Program-made: the position numbers and the translations under genes
Assembly: GCA_946811695.1 (NCBI GenBank)
Contig: OX328125.1
Coordinates: 42,590,709 to 42,654,708 of the forward strand
DNA: 64,000 nucleotides
Direction: 5' to 3'
DNA from: Gonocerus acuteangulatus
Taxonomy: Eukaryota > Arthropoda > Insecta > Hemiptera > Coreidae
Shown: in pieces, positions 11,866 through 25,039 of the stretch
How the letters are laid out: every line of letters begins with the position of its first letter
How positions within the stretch are numbered: the first letter of the stretch is position 1
Notes under the pieces: model-generated
What the model was told of the DNA's origin: nothing
Databases searched by the model: none
The model's input: only the letters and a program-made list of their open reading frames with translations

Positions 11866-12189
11866 AAGCCCGACAGACGTAGGTTCACAAAGCCGCCGCA
11901 AGGAGCGCTTTCTACCACTAGAGTGACTGTATCCTGTTCCTGCGTTAGATCAAAATAGGATAATATGAGGTTTTTTGTATTTATTACGTAGTGTAATAGG
12001 TACCATGTGTAAACATAACTCTGGAAGCAAATTAATAATTGATCAGTTACTCATTACAAATTTAAAAGAGAACTCTTCATGTTTTTATTTTATTTATGTT
12101 GGATATTTTAAGCAAATTGTTCTGGAAAGCAGTCTACACTATCCAAATTCTGAGGAAAGTGCTTAGTTATGCAGCTCCTGCGTGACGGA

Positions 12190-12396
12190 CTTTTTTTGTT
12201 TTTTACGGCCTATCTGCTTGGCCATTGGCACCGGGCTATCTATAGGTTGCTACCCTTTCTAAACAACCCTCGTGCCGCAGGGAATTCTTTGAACGGGTCC
12301 ATATATGAAAGTAATCACCCTGCTGCAGGCGGGACTCGAACCAGAATTTCCCGCATGAGAATCCTTGCCGTTAGCCCATAGACCAGCAGAAGAACC
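12190..12396 (-). mobile_element. SINE-M subfamily copy (tRNA-like head retained)
   Basis: On the minus strand the head contains an A box (tggtctatggg) and B box (ggttcgagtcc). The body contains the complement of ggctatctataggttgctac and ends ggccgt before an A-rich tail (T tracts at 12191-12205). The body differs from the 1900-2088 copy and matches 35008-35166, so there are at least two subfamilies. It sits directly after the string cctgcgtgacggac, an R-A-like terminus. Confidence 0.8.
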
Positions 12397-12399
12397 TTA

Positions 12400-13230
12400 T
12401 TTACTTCTTTTTTTTTTACTTAAATTTAATGCATTTTAATTTAATTTAAATCGGAAAGAAGGTTTCATCGTCTGGGTGCTTTCTAGTTAATTCCAATCAA
12501 GTAAAATATAAAAACTCGTTGGATTTTATAAAACAATTTTGCCACTGAGCGTGATATCTTCTAAGAAATTTGGCTCTACACTGATGTCTTATGGAGAAAA
12601 ATATTAATTGCAAATAGCAAAAAAAAATCAATAGGAAGGATTTCTTTTTTTTTATTTAAAAATATCCTTAATGTTCATTACCTCATTGATATAAAAATTA
12701 ATACCTGAAATATGTCCTAAATTGCCGTTACCAACTGTAAAAACCTCCCGTATATAATACCCCTTTACTTCTGTAACTAGTAGTAAATCAGCGTTAGTCC
12801 CTATATTATAGCACTTCAAGCACTAATGTAAACATTTAGTAGTGAGTTAGTTACTCTTTTGGCTTAGAATAATTAGATTAGTGTAATATATACAGGCGGT
12901 AGTCAAGAATTACAGCGAACATAAAGAAATGGCATTCTTTCCAGTCATGACCTACACCGTGTAAAATATATTTCAAGAGGAAGCAATAAAATACCCAAGT
13001 TTATAGTATTTTATTTAAATGAATAAAATAACATAAAAACATAAACGTCGACTATCGTAGTAAGAATGGAACCTTAGAGCTGAGAAAGGATGAGAAATTT
13101 GCATAAGCCAAGATACTTCAAGTAATCTATAACAGGACTGATGAAAACTCCCAGATAAAAGGATTATTAATAGTCTAATCCAGCAAACTTGTGTTCGAGT
13201 TTATTAGCAAATGATTTCCGTATTCTTTTA
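12400..13230. other. Gene-free AT-rich stretch
   Basis: Nothing recognisable: no domain-bearing frame, no tRNA-like box and no inverted repeat of note. Confidence 0.4.
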
Positions 13231-13231
13231 G

Positions 13232-13345
13232 CGCGGTTCCTCCCTTCCTCCATACGGAGGAAACCCGCTTATGAGGTTAAACTCATGACGCAAACCGGAA
13301 GTAGCGACTAGAAAATGTAACGTTTCAGAACTCAGACCACGAAAA
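13232..13345 (-). repeat. R-A dispersed repeat, terminal part
   Basis: gcgcggttcctccc ... cccgcttatgaggttaaact ... cgcaaaccggaagt ... aacgtttcagaac matches the complement of 19560-19670 and is collinear with 5580-5695. It is joined directly to a MITE-T half copy at 13360, so one element has interrupted the other. Confidence 0.65.
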
Positions 13346-13359
13346 TAACGGTGGTTTAA

Positions 13360-13480
13360 GCTAGATACATACAGGTTTGATGGTAGATAAAGATGTATTA
13401 ACCATGTCTTTCATAACTATGACGGTGTGAATAAAACCGATTTTTGAGTTGTGTCTCTTTAGAAATACTAGTGCGATATG
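13360..13480 (+). mobile_element. MITE-T, right half
   Basis: ctagatacatacaggtttga ... ttttgagttgtgtctctttagaaatactagtgcgatat corresponds to the right half of the complete copy at 13756-14020. The left half is absent. Confidence 0.75.
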
Positions 13481-13755
13481 TTAAATTCACTTTGTTTTAT
13501 GTTGAGTTCATATTTCTTATATTATTTTGTTACTGTAAACTACCAATATTTAATTTTTTTATGCATTAAGCCTGTCTAAATTATAGCAAATGGCCTTCGT
13601 TGCGAAGCTCACGAAACAAATAAATAATATTGCTTGGACCCTTGTGTTTATTTAAGTATTTTACCCTGTCAAAAGGAGAACAGGTTTTGTATTTGTTCAT
13701 TATTTCATTTTATACATATCTTCTTTCATAAAAAAATATAGTTTTTATTTATATG

Positions 13756-14020
13756 ATATACCGCACAAGTATTTCTAAAGTGACACAACTCAAAATAAAA
13801 CTCAAATGAAAATGTGTTACTCTTGCTTATGTAGGGGCCTTAGGATTAAGACAGGAAGGGTGACACAAGTGCCCTCTGGTGTATATGCTCTGAAGCCAGA
13901 TACATACAGTTTTGATGGTCGATAAAGAGATATCTACCATGTCTTTTACAGTCATAACTATGACGGTGTGAATAAGGCCAATTTTTGAGTTGATTGTCAT
14001 TAGAAATACTAATGCGATAT
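13756..14020 (+). mobile_element. MITE-T, complete copy
   Basis: About 265 bp. The terminal inverted repeats run over 35 bp: the left end (gcacaagtatttctaaagtg then acacaactca) against the complement of the right end (gcattagtatttctaatgac then aatcaactca). Flanks are ata/tat, consistent with insertion at TA, as in Tc1/mariner-derived MITEs. The interior contains acacaagtgccctctggtgt and agatacatacagttttgatg, shared with copies at 16219-16445 and 50297-50540. It encodes no protein. Confidence 0.85.
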
Positions 14021-14103
14021 ATGCATAAGTTTCTTTAAAATAAATTTATAATGATAATGTAAAAATGTATCATTAAACGCTCAGTATTTAGTAGCTAACT
14101 TTC

Positions 14104-14203
14104 TCCAGATCCAAAATATCTCTCCAGATCCAAGATATCTCTCCAGATCCAAATCTCTCTTCTCCAGATCCAAGATATCTCTCCAGATCCAAATCTCTCT
14201 TCT
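14104..14203. repeat. Minisatellite, 18-20-bp unit
   Basis: Five or more copies of tctccagatccaagatatc and a shorter variant, tctccagatccaaatctctc, alternate without other sequence. Confidence 0.92.
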
Positions 14204-14504
14204 TTGCTCCCCAACCCTACAATCCCTCAAAATATATTCATTCCCTTCTTTATTTTATTACATAGTTTCGTTTTATTATTTACTATTAGATATGTATTAC
14301 TTAATCCAGAGTAAGACATTTATTTATTTATATTTATGGCATGTATGTTATTCTTAGAGGGCAAATATCCCTAATTAAAGTACTTTTTTTATTCACTTTT
14401 CGCAATAAATTAAATTGTTATCCATTTTCGAATTGAATATCTAAGATTTCCTCTAGACTGAAGGGAAAAAAGGAATTCATTTTATTAAATAGGCCCAAGA
14501 GAGA

Positions 14505-15163
14505 TTGGAAGAATTCAAGGAATCATTTCGACGAGTTACTCTTTGCTTGGAAAGGTCTCAGAGAGTAAAAGCAGAAAGCAATATTCTAGGGCCTCTGGCT
14601 ATAGTCTTGGAATTCTACTGCCGTATGTACTCAAATTTCATTTCACACGACATACCAGAGATTCTTATTTTAAGTAAAACTATTCCATTCTTTTTCATGA
14701 ATCCTGTTACAGAGATATCTCATGTCCAAAACAACCCGTCCACATCCGATAAAGTGCCTGATATTATTTCTTTTTTCAGAATCTGTAAGATATTAAAATA
14801 AATAAGGCGTTTCCTAGTGACCTTAATAAGGATTTTTAATAAATATATTCTCGTTTTAGAAGAAAATCACATTATTATAAATTTTCAATAAAAAAAGTCC
14901 ATTCCGCAGTACGTCTGGTCTGCATGCTCCACTTCAGATGGGAAAGGTCGGAAATGAAAGATATTGTCTTACGAATCAAACAGTTTTCAACTTCAATCCT
15001 TTGCAAGATCAAAGCAGTTGAACAAAAACTTAAAAAGAGATGTAAAATAATATTTTATCAAAAACCTTTAGAAACAAAAGTTTCATATTTTTTAACATTG
15101 AATCCTAATATGCGGAAAAATTTGACTCCTCCATTTGAAAAAATGTATATTCTCTCTGAATAG
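14505..15163 (+). other. Two unassigned reading frames
   Basis: Frames at 14505-14801 (98 residues) and 14924-15163 (79 residues) are unusually long for this region and contain charged, helix-forming stretches (MEEFKESFRR; IKAVEQKLKKR). They lie in different frames. They might be remnants of one transposase-like gene, but I recognise no motif, and the gap between them is AT-rich with stops. Confidence 0.2.
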
Positions 15164-15530
15164 CCCACTTGCTATAGCAAACAGAAATGGATTTGAAGAT
15201 CAAACTTTTGAAGATACCTAACTTATTACATCAGGTTCTAAAAAAAAAAAATACAATATCTGGCTCTTTATAATGGGTTTATGTGTTGATATAAAATTGA
15301 AATAATTAAACTGCATAAATAATTTATAATAATAAACTGCATTACATGATTATATAATGATGTAAAGTCATCAATGAGTTCGAGTTATTCTAATTATCAA
15401 GAACTTCAACAAATGAATTTGAGACATTATTCAAAATGGCTGTCGATTCAAAATGTCCGTCAGAATCTGAATGGTTCAGTGTTGCCAATTTTTCTTGACA
15501 AAACTCTTGACCAAATTTTGAAATTTGGCT

Positions 15531-15659
15531 ATTTTGACCTAGCCTAGGAGATTTCCCGTATCAAGACCTACCTGTGTGCCAAGTTTGGTCAAAATCGGTC
15601 TAACGTTAAAGATTTGTACGAGGAAGAAACAGACAAACGGACAAACAGACAGTGACGTG

Positions 15660-15718
<59 letters not shown>
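15531..15718 (+). repeat. R-B repeat, single copy with (TA)n
   Basis: ttttgacctagcctaggaga ... aagtttggtcaaaatcggtc ... gaaacagacaaacggacaaa is followed by cagtgacgtgattta and about 56 bp of TA. It is a single unit of the module repeated at 5939-6822. Confidence 0.85.
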
Positions 15719-15719
<1 letters not shown>

Positions 15720-16218
15720 CTTTTTGTAAGCTCCCCTTTCTTTTGATTTACCATATATAACTGAAAGTTTTATGTAATAAATATCATAAAGCGTTAAAAC
15801 TCCAATATTCACTTTGAAACACCCGGGATTTATAAGATTTCTTTATAGATGTATCAAATGTACCTAATTTGATAAATCTGCTTATTTGATAAATAGGATT
15901 TATAAACTTAATTTATTGCACCACTTGCCTTTTATAAAAGCCGCGATAAGAGCGAAGACGGAGATATATTAAGATAATTGAATGGCAGACCGTATTATTT
16001 AAATCGTGTTATTAATGGTCCATGAGTTCAAGGCAGGCTTTAAATATTTATGGTGAAAAAGCTCTTTTTAAGCGAATTTTTTCTTCTAAATGGCTTTCAG
16101 AATCTAGTTTCCCACATATGGTTTTACCTAGAATCCGATGAAATAGTTCTGATACTAATATCATTTTTTTTTATTTAATAACTATACAAAAATTTGGCAT
16201 TAATAAAACACCTTGGAA

Positions 16219-16445
16219 CCGACAGTATTTCTAAAGCGACACAACTCAAAAATCGGTGTTTTTCAGTTAATACTATGAAATTCATGGTAAATATCTCTTT
16301 ATGAACCATCAAAACTGTATGTACCTAGCTTCAGAGCTTATACACCAGAGGGCAATTGTGTCACTCTCCCTGTCATAATGATATTCCCCTTTCAGTTAAG
16401 TATTATTTTGAGTAGTGCCACTTTAGAAATAGTATTGCGACATAT
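16219..16445 (-). mobile_element. MITE-T, copy in reverse orientation
   Basis: agtatttctaaagcgacaca at the left and ccactttagaaatagtattg at the right form the inverted ends. The inside carries accatcaaaactgtatgtac and cagagggcaattgtgtcac, the complements of motifs in the 13756 copy. Confidence 0.85.
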
Positions 16446-16720
16446 TCAAAACTAACTACTCTTCCAAATAAAGTTGTGCACGCTTCCGAAACTCACAAAA
16501 ATTGTTAAATTTATTTATGTTGTACTTAGCACAGGTTGTAAAGTTCAATAAGGAAAATTAAAAAAAAAAAAATTAATTTTCTTTTCAACGATATACTCAG
16601 AACTGAGATTATCTCCCAATTTCATAATGTAATTGAAAATTTAGAGGGGAAAACAACTGATAAATAAAACTAATATCAAGTTAATTTTTCTGATCTTGTT
16701 AGAAATATATTAAAAATCGA

Positions 16721-17925
<1,205 letters not shown>

Positions 17926-17976
<51 letters not shown>
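17926..17976. repeat. (AT)n microsatellite, right part of the split tract
   Basis: Pure TA continuing the tract at 16721-16824 on the far side of the transposon. Confidence 0.95.
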
Positions 17977-17979
<3 letters not shown>

Positions 17980-17999
17980 TAGAAAAATGATCCATAGGG

Positions 18000-18140
18000 T
18001 ATGAAACGTCGATATTTCTCGTCAGCACTTCGAAGTCACGCCAATAGCCGATTTACACCCTGTAGGAAGGGAGCAAACACTAAAATAATAATAAAAAAAA
18101 AGTCCGACTCGCAGGAACTGCGTCATCTTAGCGCGGTTCC

Positions 18141-18208
<68 letters not shown>

Positions 18209-18440
18209 GGCACATCTACATCTAGGTCATTAGCGCCGACATCCAGGGTGTAGCGAGGAATTTCACCAGCGATCCGTGGGATGATAAAATTCCTGCCGGA
18301 GGTTGGGAATCGAACCCACCATCTCCCGCTTATGAATCCAAGGCGCTAGCCATTAGACCACGGGAGACCCCGGTTCCTGTTCATATCCCTATTCTCATTT
18401 GAAAAGCATAGAATAGAAACAGATAATATTTTCCTCGGCC
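18000..18440. repeat. R-A-related fragments split by a SINE
   Basis: gtatgaaacgtcgatatttc-tcgtcagcacttc at 18000 resembles the R-A 3' region. The string agtccgactcgcaggaactg-cgtcatcttagcgcggttcc at 18101-18140 is its terminal box, and it resumes at 18371 (cggttcctgttcatatccct ... agaatagaaacagataatat). Similar boxes lie at 20020-20100, 35585-35680 and 40485-40570. Confidence 0.6.
18141..18370 (-). mobile_element. tRNA-derived SINE (SINE-M), full copy with very long tail
   Basis: The tail is about 63 T (18143-18206). Body and tRNA-like head are almost identical to the 7441-7660 copy. A 7-bp duplication, cggttcc, flanks it (18134-18140 and 18371-18377). It interrupts an R-A terminal box, so it is younger than that repeat. 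The intact boxes and long tail suggest recent activity. Confidence 0.93.
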
Positions 18441-18879
18441 TTTGTTCAAAGGGTTTTATGGCTGGCTATACCTGGGGTCAGGTCCGCAAGACCCTAGAAT
18501 CCTCTTCTACCGATACTTCATTTCATACGTTTCAATGAATTGGAAAATATCAAATATTTTCACACATTCCTCTGTTCTTTTACTATAGTAATAATTCTAC
18601 AGATAAAATCAATTAAAAAATAAAATAAAAAAACCAACAGCATAAAGGCAATTGAAAATATTCAAAAGACGTCAACGAATCTTTTTCTCTTGGCAAGCTA
18701 TATTTCTAACAATGAATTGTTTTTCTTATTTTGCCTAATCTGTTTTATTGTAAAATACATTATCCAACTATAAGCAATTAAAAAATAACAAGGAATAAAA
18801 ACAGACAAAAAGAACAGTTCAAATAAGCAAAATCAATTACTTTAATGTTTTAAGCACTTATTTCTCCGATTGACATCTC

Positions 18880-19448
18880 CTAATCAAAACTTTCATCAGA
18901 ACCTTTTTTGTAGAGCATTTAGTAAGCTTTCTAATGGTATTCTTTTGTTTACCAAATTCATAACCTTTTTCGAGATATTAAGGAAAATATACAAAGTTAC
19001 CAAAACTTTTTATGTCTGTTAATAAAATATTTTATTCTAACCCTTCCTTAACTCCAAACGTAACCAAAATTTCAACATATTAGTTTTAATGAAAGTAGAA
19101 CATGCAGAAAATGTTTCAACTGAATCCCATGATTCTAAGTACCCAAACCAAAAACGGTATTCAAAAACTATTTTTCCAATTTTCTCAAAAACGGTTAAAG
19201 CTATCGCCTTGAAAATGATTTCATTCGTTTTCCTAGCCCAAGAAGCCTATAAAAAGAGTACTTACAAGCTTATGAACTCAAAAACGTAAGCGTTACGATT
19301 TTTTCTGCGCGAATTTCGCCCCAAACTCCATCGTCCAGTGGGCGGATTTTGCTGGTTAACGAACTTGACCTTTCAAATTGGACGACTGATTTTTGTACCA
19401 AATTTCATCAAAATCGGACCATCAGGGAAGCCAGAAATGAGCGAACAG

Positions 19449-19507
<59 letters not shown>

Positions 19508-19672
19508 TATACATATATATATATATATATACAAATTTGAACCACCGTTATTTTCGGTCTCTAGGGGTTCTGAAACGCGAAATTTTCTTGTCGGCACTTC
19601 CGGATTGTTTCATTGTATCAACCTTATAAGCGGGGTTCCTCCCTATGGGGGAGGGAGGAACCGCGCTAATAA
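18880..19672 (+). repeat. R-A dispersed repeat, longest copy, with internal (AT)n
   Basis: It includes caaaaacggttaaagctatcg, acgtaagcgttacgat, ccaaatttcatcaaaatcgg, gaacagac, about 60 bp of TA (19452-19505), a second TA run, ttgaaccaccgttattttcg, gggttctgaaacgcga and ggttcctccctatggggg ending gcgctaa. Parts recur at 5500-5695, 13232-13345, 57130-57395, 60290-60600 and 61385-61480. The length and internal microsatellite suggest a non-autonomous element. No coding domain or clear terminal repeat was found. The overlapping reading frames are shadows of the repeat. Confidence 0.7.
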
Positions 19673-20014
19673 CATTGGTAAAATTTCTAATTTGAAGCTG
19701 GTGAAGAGCAACAATATCCTGACCAAAACAAACAATACTTGAGACCCCGTGAAAGCAGAAATAGGCCTTCTCCCTTTCAATTCCAGTCCCCCAAGAAGAT
19801 AAAGATAAAGGAAAGTTTGCTAATAACTCCATCTCCGGGGAAAAATCAGTGTTATATCCTTCTCATATCGGAACTATTATTCTCCGCTCAGATTTAAAGA
19901 TTATTACTTTTTATATAAATCTATATTCGATATTGCTCGGGGAAATACTACCATAGGCCTGCCAGGCATATAGAAAGAAGTACTACACATCTAATCACTC
20001 AAGCGGCTTTGAGA

Positions 20015-20100
20015 TCCACGAAAAAAGTCCGACACGGTGGAATAGCGTCATCTTAGTGCGTTTCCGTACTTACCCTAATGTCATTTGGAAAAGAAACAGT
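20015..20100 (+). repeat. R-A terminal box fragment
   Basis: aaagtccgacacggtggaat-agcgtcatcttagtgcgtttcc, followed by cttaccctaatgtcatttgg and agaaacag, matches 40485-40570 and 35585-35680. Confidence 0.55.
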
Positions 20101-20521
20101 TAATGGTTTGTCTTAAGAGGTAATACTACCTTGTAACTTTTTTTTATGGGCATTCTTCTTTAACTAATCAAAAATGATATACAAGAGTGTTTACGTTAAG
20201 AACAAAAATTTAAATGGGGAAAAAAATACGATTTTCCGAGTGAAGTCCCGATGCCGAGGGAACGCGATGCTTATTTGTAGATACATTTTTGACGGAGCTT
20301 TGAATTGGTCGCTTTTTAATTGTTAAGTTTTTTTGGTCCTCCTTCAATTCATTTTTAAATCTTTATTGCAAGAAAGTATGAAAAAAATGAACATTTCAGA
20401 ACATTATACGTTAAATTCGTTTTCTCAAAACTATTTTTTTCAATACCCTGGCGTCTTCAATTTTTGACCGATCAACTTTAAATTTTAACCGCAGCTTCCT
20501 AATGAAATAAGACATATATGT

Positions 20522-20938
20522 AAGGATATAGGCAGGATATCTTGGAAATATGATAACAGAATAAAAAATAGCTTTAGTCATATTAAAGATAAATTAAAAT
20601 TAAGGGAAACTAAATACAACATCTACAAAATTGACTGCAATAGCTGTGATAAATCATATATAGGGGAATCGGAACAGTTACTTCGACAACTAATTAAACA
20701 GCATGCGCAAAGTATTGATAAAGGAGAGAATAAAACAGCGTTGGCTTATCATGCTATAAAATATAAACATAGTTTCGAATTTGAAAATATTAGCACATTA
20801 GGTAAAGAAAGAAATAGAATGAAAAGAAGAATTAAGGAAAATATCCATATCATAGAAAATAGAAAGAAAGTGGTAAATAAAAAAACTGAAATACTACATT
20901 TGAATACTATTTTTATTAACTTATTTGACAAAAAGTAA
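20522..20938 (+). pseudogene. Penelope-like retroelement, C-terminal GIY-YIG endonuclease remnant
   Basis: One open frame of about 138 codons ends in TAA at 20936-20938. It carries the GIY-YIG signature: YNIYKI, two cysteines spaced C-x2-C (DCNSCDK), SYIGES, then LLRQLIKQH, and later ALAYHAI and ENISTLGKERNRMKRRI. These correspond to the GIY, YIG, Arg/His and downstream blocks of the endonuclease that follows the reverse transcriptase in Penelope-like elements. The catalytic first block has N-I-Y in place of G-I-Y. Upstream, KDIGRISWKYDNRIKNSF fits the linker. No reverse transcriptase was seen, so the copy is 5'-truncated. An ATG (20741) lies only midway through the frame. Confidence 0.85.
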
Positions 20939-21355
20939 AAATATGTTTTAATTAGAGGGTGAGCAGATGGTTTTAATTTTTAAGACTATATTTCTTCTGG
21001 AAATTAATTTTACATTTTAAATATATGACATATCGATTATCGATCAGCTGATTATATTTCGCCATGTTGGATTCTTTCAGACCATGATCAGTCTAGACGT
21101 GGCCGTACTGGTGGAAGGTCATCCTCCTCAGATTGAGGCTGTAAGTTTTATATATGTAACTTTTCCCCCTGAATTATTTAACAGTTTCAAGAGAAAAGTG
21201 TTAGAAAATCGTCGGTTCACGTTTAGAAGTAAAATAAAGAAGACTCTTATTTTAAGGATAGACTCACACCTATTGTGATGGAACCTTCATGAGGCTCAAA
21301 TTTAATATTTAAGTTTAATATCCAATCATTTTTAAACAAAGAAGCTTTTTATTCA

Positions 21356-21359
<4 letters not shown>

Positions 21360-21411
<52 letters not shown>
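21360..21411. repeat. (AT)n microsatellite
   Basis: About 52 bp of pure TA. Confidence 0.95.
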
Positions 21412-21414
<3 letters not shown>

Positions 21415-21454
21415 TCTTCTAGTTTCGTCGTGGGGGGGGGCGTTTAATTCGGTA

Positions 21455-21600
21455 TTTCTGACCGTCCCGTAGCCCAGCTAGCTAGATAATGATTTAATAG
21501 GTACTTGCAAAGGAGAAATTTAGGTGGCTGGAGCATAGTATTGACCACAATATCTACCTGGATTTCAGTAAACAGTCCATATTGTTAAAGTAATATACTT
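21455..21600 (+). mobile_element. SINE-I body fragment
   Basis: ctgaccgtcccgtagcccag ... tttaataggtac ... ggtggctggagcatagtatt-gaccacaatatct aligns with the body of the full copy at 46517-46857 (read on its minus strand) and with 52021-52130. The tRNA-like head is missing or replaced by the preceding TA tract. Confidence 0.6.
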
Positions 21601-24430
21601 ATTGTTAAATTTGAACATACGCTTTGTTTAAAAGACAAATATTGAAAGAACCTCTTCGTTATGACCATTTTATGAATAACGACAAAATGTTTTTACCAAT
21701 GGCATATTTAATATAATATCATAATATTTGGAGTTTATGTTTAATTACTTCATGGATGATATGTGTAGTCTACGTTCTCTCTTGTCTTAATGTTGGAACG
21801 ATGAATTCTGAATTCCTCACTTCAAGTCACGAATTTACGTTCCACTGAGCATATTCTAGCATTCCTTTCGTCCAATTTACCTACGAGTCACAATTCCATT
21901 GCTCTAACACTGGATCCACATTCATTATAAATTCGCATTTCGCTGCTCAGTCATGTTCATGCATTATCTCTCCTGATTAACTTCGCCAATATAACCCAAT
22001 CAGAAAAGAATTTCCAGGGAATAAAATGGCTGGAATTTCCAGCAAATTATTGGAGTTCCAGGATAACTCGTTACTCCAGAATTGCTTTGATAAATATTAA
22101 CTTAATTAACTCCAATATACCTGTAGCCCTTCCTCCCAATCCGTTAGAAAATGATGAAAGGCGAAGAGGAAAAGTTAGGGCTGCCAATTAATTCCTTCAT
22201 TTTTATTTTTTTTTAATAATTTCCTTATCGCAGATATTATACTTTCCCTCGTAACATAACGTTCATATTTCTTACCACGAAGGAAATAAAGAATTCGTCG
22301 ACAACCATGTAATTCGCCTCTCGTTAAAAATTTCCTAACGAAACTTCTTCCATTTTTAATTGTTACTTTCCCTCTTAAAATTTTTTTGAATACGTTCCTG
22401 TACTCCAAGAAGGTCGAATCTAAGCTTGTAAGCGTTTAGTTTAGTAACTGGTAATGTTTTGCTCTGAAACTTATAACTATTAGAACTTTCAAAATAAATA
22501 TAATTATTGCCATGAAATAATTATTATAATAAACGAAGGTTGATATAGTCTCAATCAATTTCAACGATCTCCTTGCAATGAATTACAAAAAAACTGGGGA
22601 AACGACTACAAAATGGACACCACACAAGCGAGTAGGACAACCAGCCTCAAGGCCCCCGACAAGCCAAGCAGACCTCGCTTAAGTAAATCACTACAGAACT
22701 TCTAGATCCCCAAACAAAACCTTCGCAGACAATACTACAAAACAATCTCCGAAAACACAGAAACAAAAACCCCTACCCCAAACGACACTGACTGCATGAA
22801 CCAATTCTCAACGGTCAAAGGTCACCCAATAGTTTTTTTAACGCTTTTGTTTCAACCTCATTGTTAACATTTCCCACGATTTCTGATTTTTAGCTCGGAA
22901 CTTGGAATCTAAACATTCCCATAAAGAAATTGTTGGACTAGATTATAAACCAGCAAAATCAGGAAGTGAGGGTTTGCCCTGGAATCAAATTGTTGATTCG
23001 CGGGTATCGGCCGTTATTTTTACATCCTAGCAACACAACTTGGTAGATGTTATGTGATGATTAAATTTAGCATGAGATGTACAAAAAAAAATAAAATAAA
23101 AAAATGTTAACGTCCATTTATATATAACGCCAATTTTTAGGGCGTTTTATCTAAAGGTCACCAACCATTTTCAAAAGGTTTGAGGCTGGTGCGTTTTCTT
23201 TTTGCCTTACGGCCGAAGGTTCTCCAGAATAAAATTTAAAAACAAATTATCGAATCAGCTATTTATTAAAAATATAAAAGAGTAGAACTATTAATGTTTA
23301 TTTGCATAGGTTATTGTTGCCATATTCTTGAGGACCTTGCTGATGGATGTGCTTAGTTATGCGTGACCGACTATTATATTCATTTTTTTTTTTTTTGTAC
23401 TATTTTCATTCCAAAAATTATATCCTAAAATAAATAAATATTTTGAACATTATCTTCCAAAAGTTTTGTATCACTAATCCCAATATCATCAACAAATCCT
23501 ATAAATACTGATCAAAGCGGAGGAGGTTACCACCCCAAGTCCTACGCAATGGAGGTGGTTGTCAAATCGAAGTTGATTTATATTTTTGCATGCGCCTACC
23601 AAGCTTATGGCTATTCTAAGCATCCATCGTTAATACTTCGGAATTCATCAAGGCACTATGTACTCACCCATCATACCTCGAGGTACACGAGGGGGCTGTA
23701 CTTTCATATTTATAGTATGCGTGATCAGGGTTCTACAATATCCCCGTAGTCTGGCTTGTCCGACTACTTCTACTCGCTGAGGCATAACTTTAGTAACCTT
23801 ATAGTCGGAGCTTGTTCCACTCAATGCCCTTGTCAAACACTTCCTTGCAGAATTCATTATAACTGCCTGTCCAAGATGAAGGAATTAATTATGACTGCCT
23901 CTCTAAGAGTTTGGCATGTTAAAGGGACCCCGTATCCTCCGACTGAGGTGGTTCCATTGAAATTTTTCGCAAGAATTTATGTTGTAGAAAACGTTTTACG
24001 CTTTTTCTACCCCTAAGCACGATTGCCCAAACGTTCTAGAAATGGTTAAGAGAAAAGCAGTTTCCGTTAGCTTGTGGTGGGTGGGCCTTCTTTCTAAATG
24101 CTCTATTCTGTGATTGTAATCATTATTATCCTGGGGAATCAGTCAAATAAAAATCGCAGTACTTCAAAATAAACCTCCCCACTTAAAATAGTGTATGAAT
24201 AAAGTGATACACTACAACGGACTATACTTTGGCTAGAACGGATGAGGTTTTAGATTTAGTTCTGGGAGAAGTTTCTCTAGCTTGTTAGGGGAGATTAAGA
24301 CCTCGTTTTAGTTTGAAGCAACTCCGTCAAGACTTTTCCTAAGGTTTATCGCTTTTACATTAGTTCACAGCGGCTTCTTGAACTTGTTGAAGCTTTCAAA
24401 AGCTACTTATAGGCAAAATAGGACGAGAAC
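21601..24430. other. Gene-free stretch with possible non-repeat sequence
   Basis: No gene was recognised. Bases 21980-22150 contain a balanced sequence with ggaatttccagcaaattatt and ggagttccagg motifs that does not look like the surrounding repeats. 22600-22830 is markedly rich in A and C on the plus strand. 23340-23378 (cttagttatgcgtgaccgac) resembles an R-A terminus. 23650-24000 has frames on both strands that might be an old LINE piece, without a motif I can name. Confidence 0.35.
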
Positions 24431-25038
24431 CGGGGTGTTCAACGTGATGTGGCCGTTGGCAAAGGCAAAATAGGTTTCCGTCTGTTAAATGTAAAAATAT
24501 AACATGGCAACACTGCTTGTGTGATCAACGCCCTCCTGATTCTATCAGGTGTTTCCTTTGTTCTAATGAGCACATGTTGAAAGGCGTAGTCTATCTAATA
24601 TACTGTATAATGATCAGTAAGTTATAGCTTCTACTGCCCTCTATGATTAAATCCTCTTCACGACCTAACAAATTTTACTGAACGTTTTAGCTGATGTATG
24701 CGTAAAACACCCACCAAATATGGGTACTTGTCCGAAATGTTTTATTTTTAGCGTGTGAAAAGACCTTCCGTTATACTATCGTGAAATATCTACTTATCTA
24801 GGAATATATCTGTGATGCGTGATCGTAAAGGCTTATTTATAGTACTACTATACAGTTAACACATGTTATGGTGTATAGTATGTTATTCCTCTTATGTATG
24901 CATTATTTGACTTTGATTTCTTATATTGTAAAATTTGTGTAAAAATTTAGGTCACAACATGATGAAGATAGAAATGATAAGAAATGTGTATCTGATATCA
25001 GGAACACATTAATAAATAAATGAATGAAAAAAAAAATC
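24430..25038 (+). pseudogene. Probable decayed 3' end of a LINE
   Basis: The plus strand near 24530-24600 reads PPDSIRCFLCSNEHMLKGV, which recalls the C-x2-C ... H-x4-C end of LINE polyproteins such as the one at 26606-26851. The segment ends at 25005-25038 with cattaataaataaatgaatg and a run of A, a typical LINE 3' end. Between these points all frames are broken. No reverse transcriptase was found upstream. Confidence 0.4.
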
Positions 25039-25039
25039 C

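Noticed and set aside
22175..22408. 77-residue basic minus-strand frame
   Set aside because: It has many Lys/Arg residues from AT-rich codons, no motif, and no support from splice sites or neighbours.
23549..24016. Overlapping frames on both strands
   Set aside because: Lengths of 60-90 codons with no motif; possibly an old LINE piece but not supportable.
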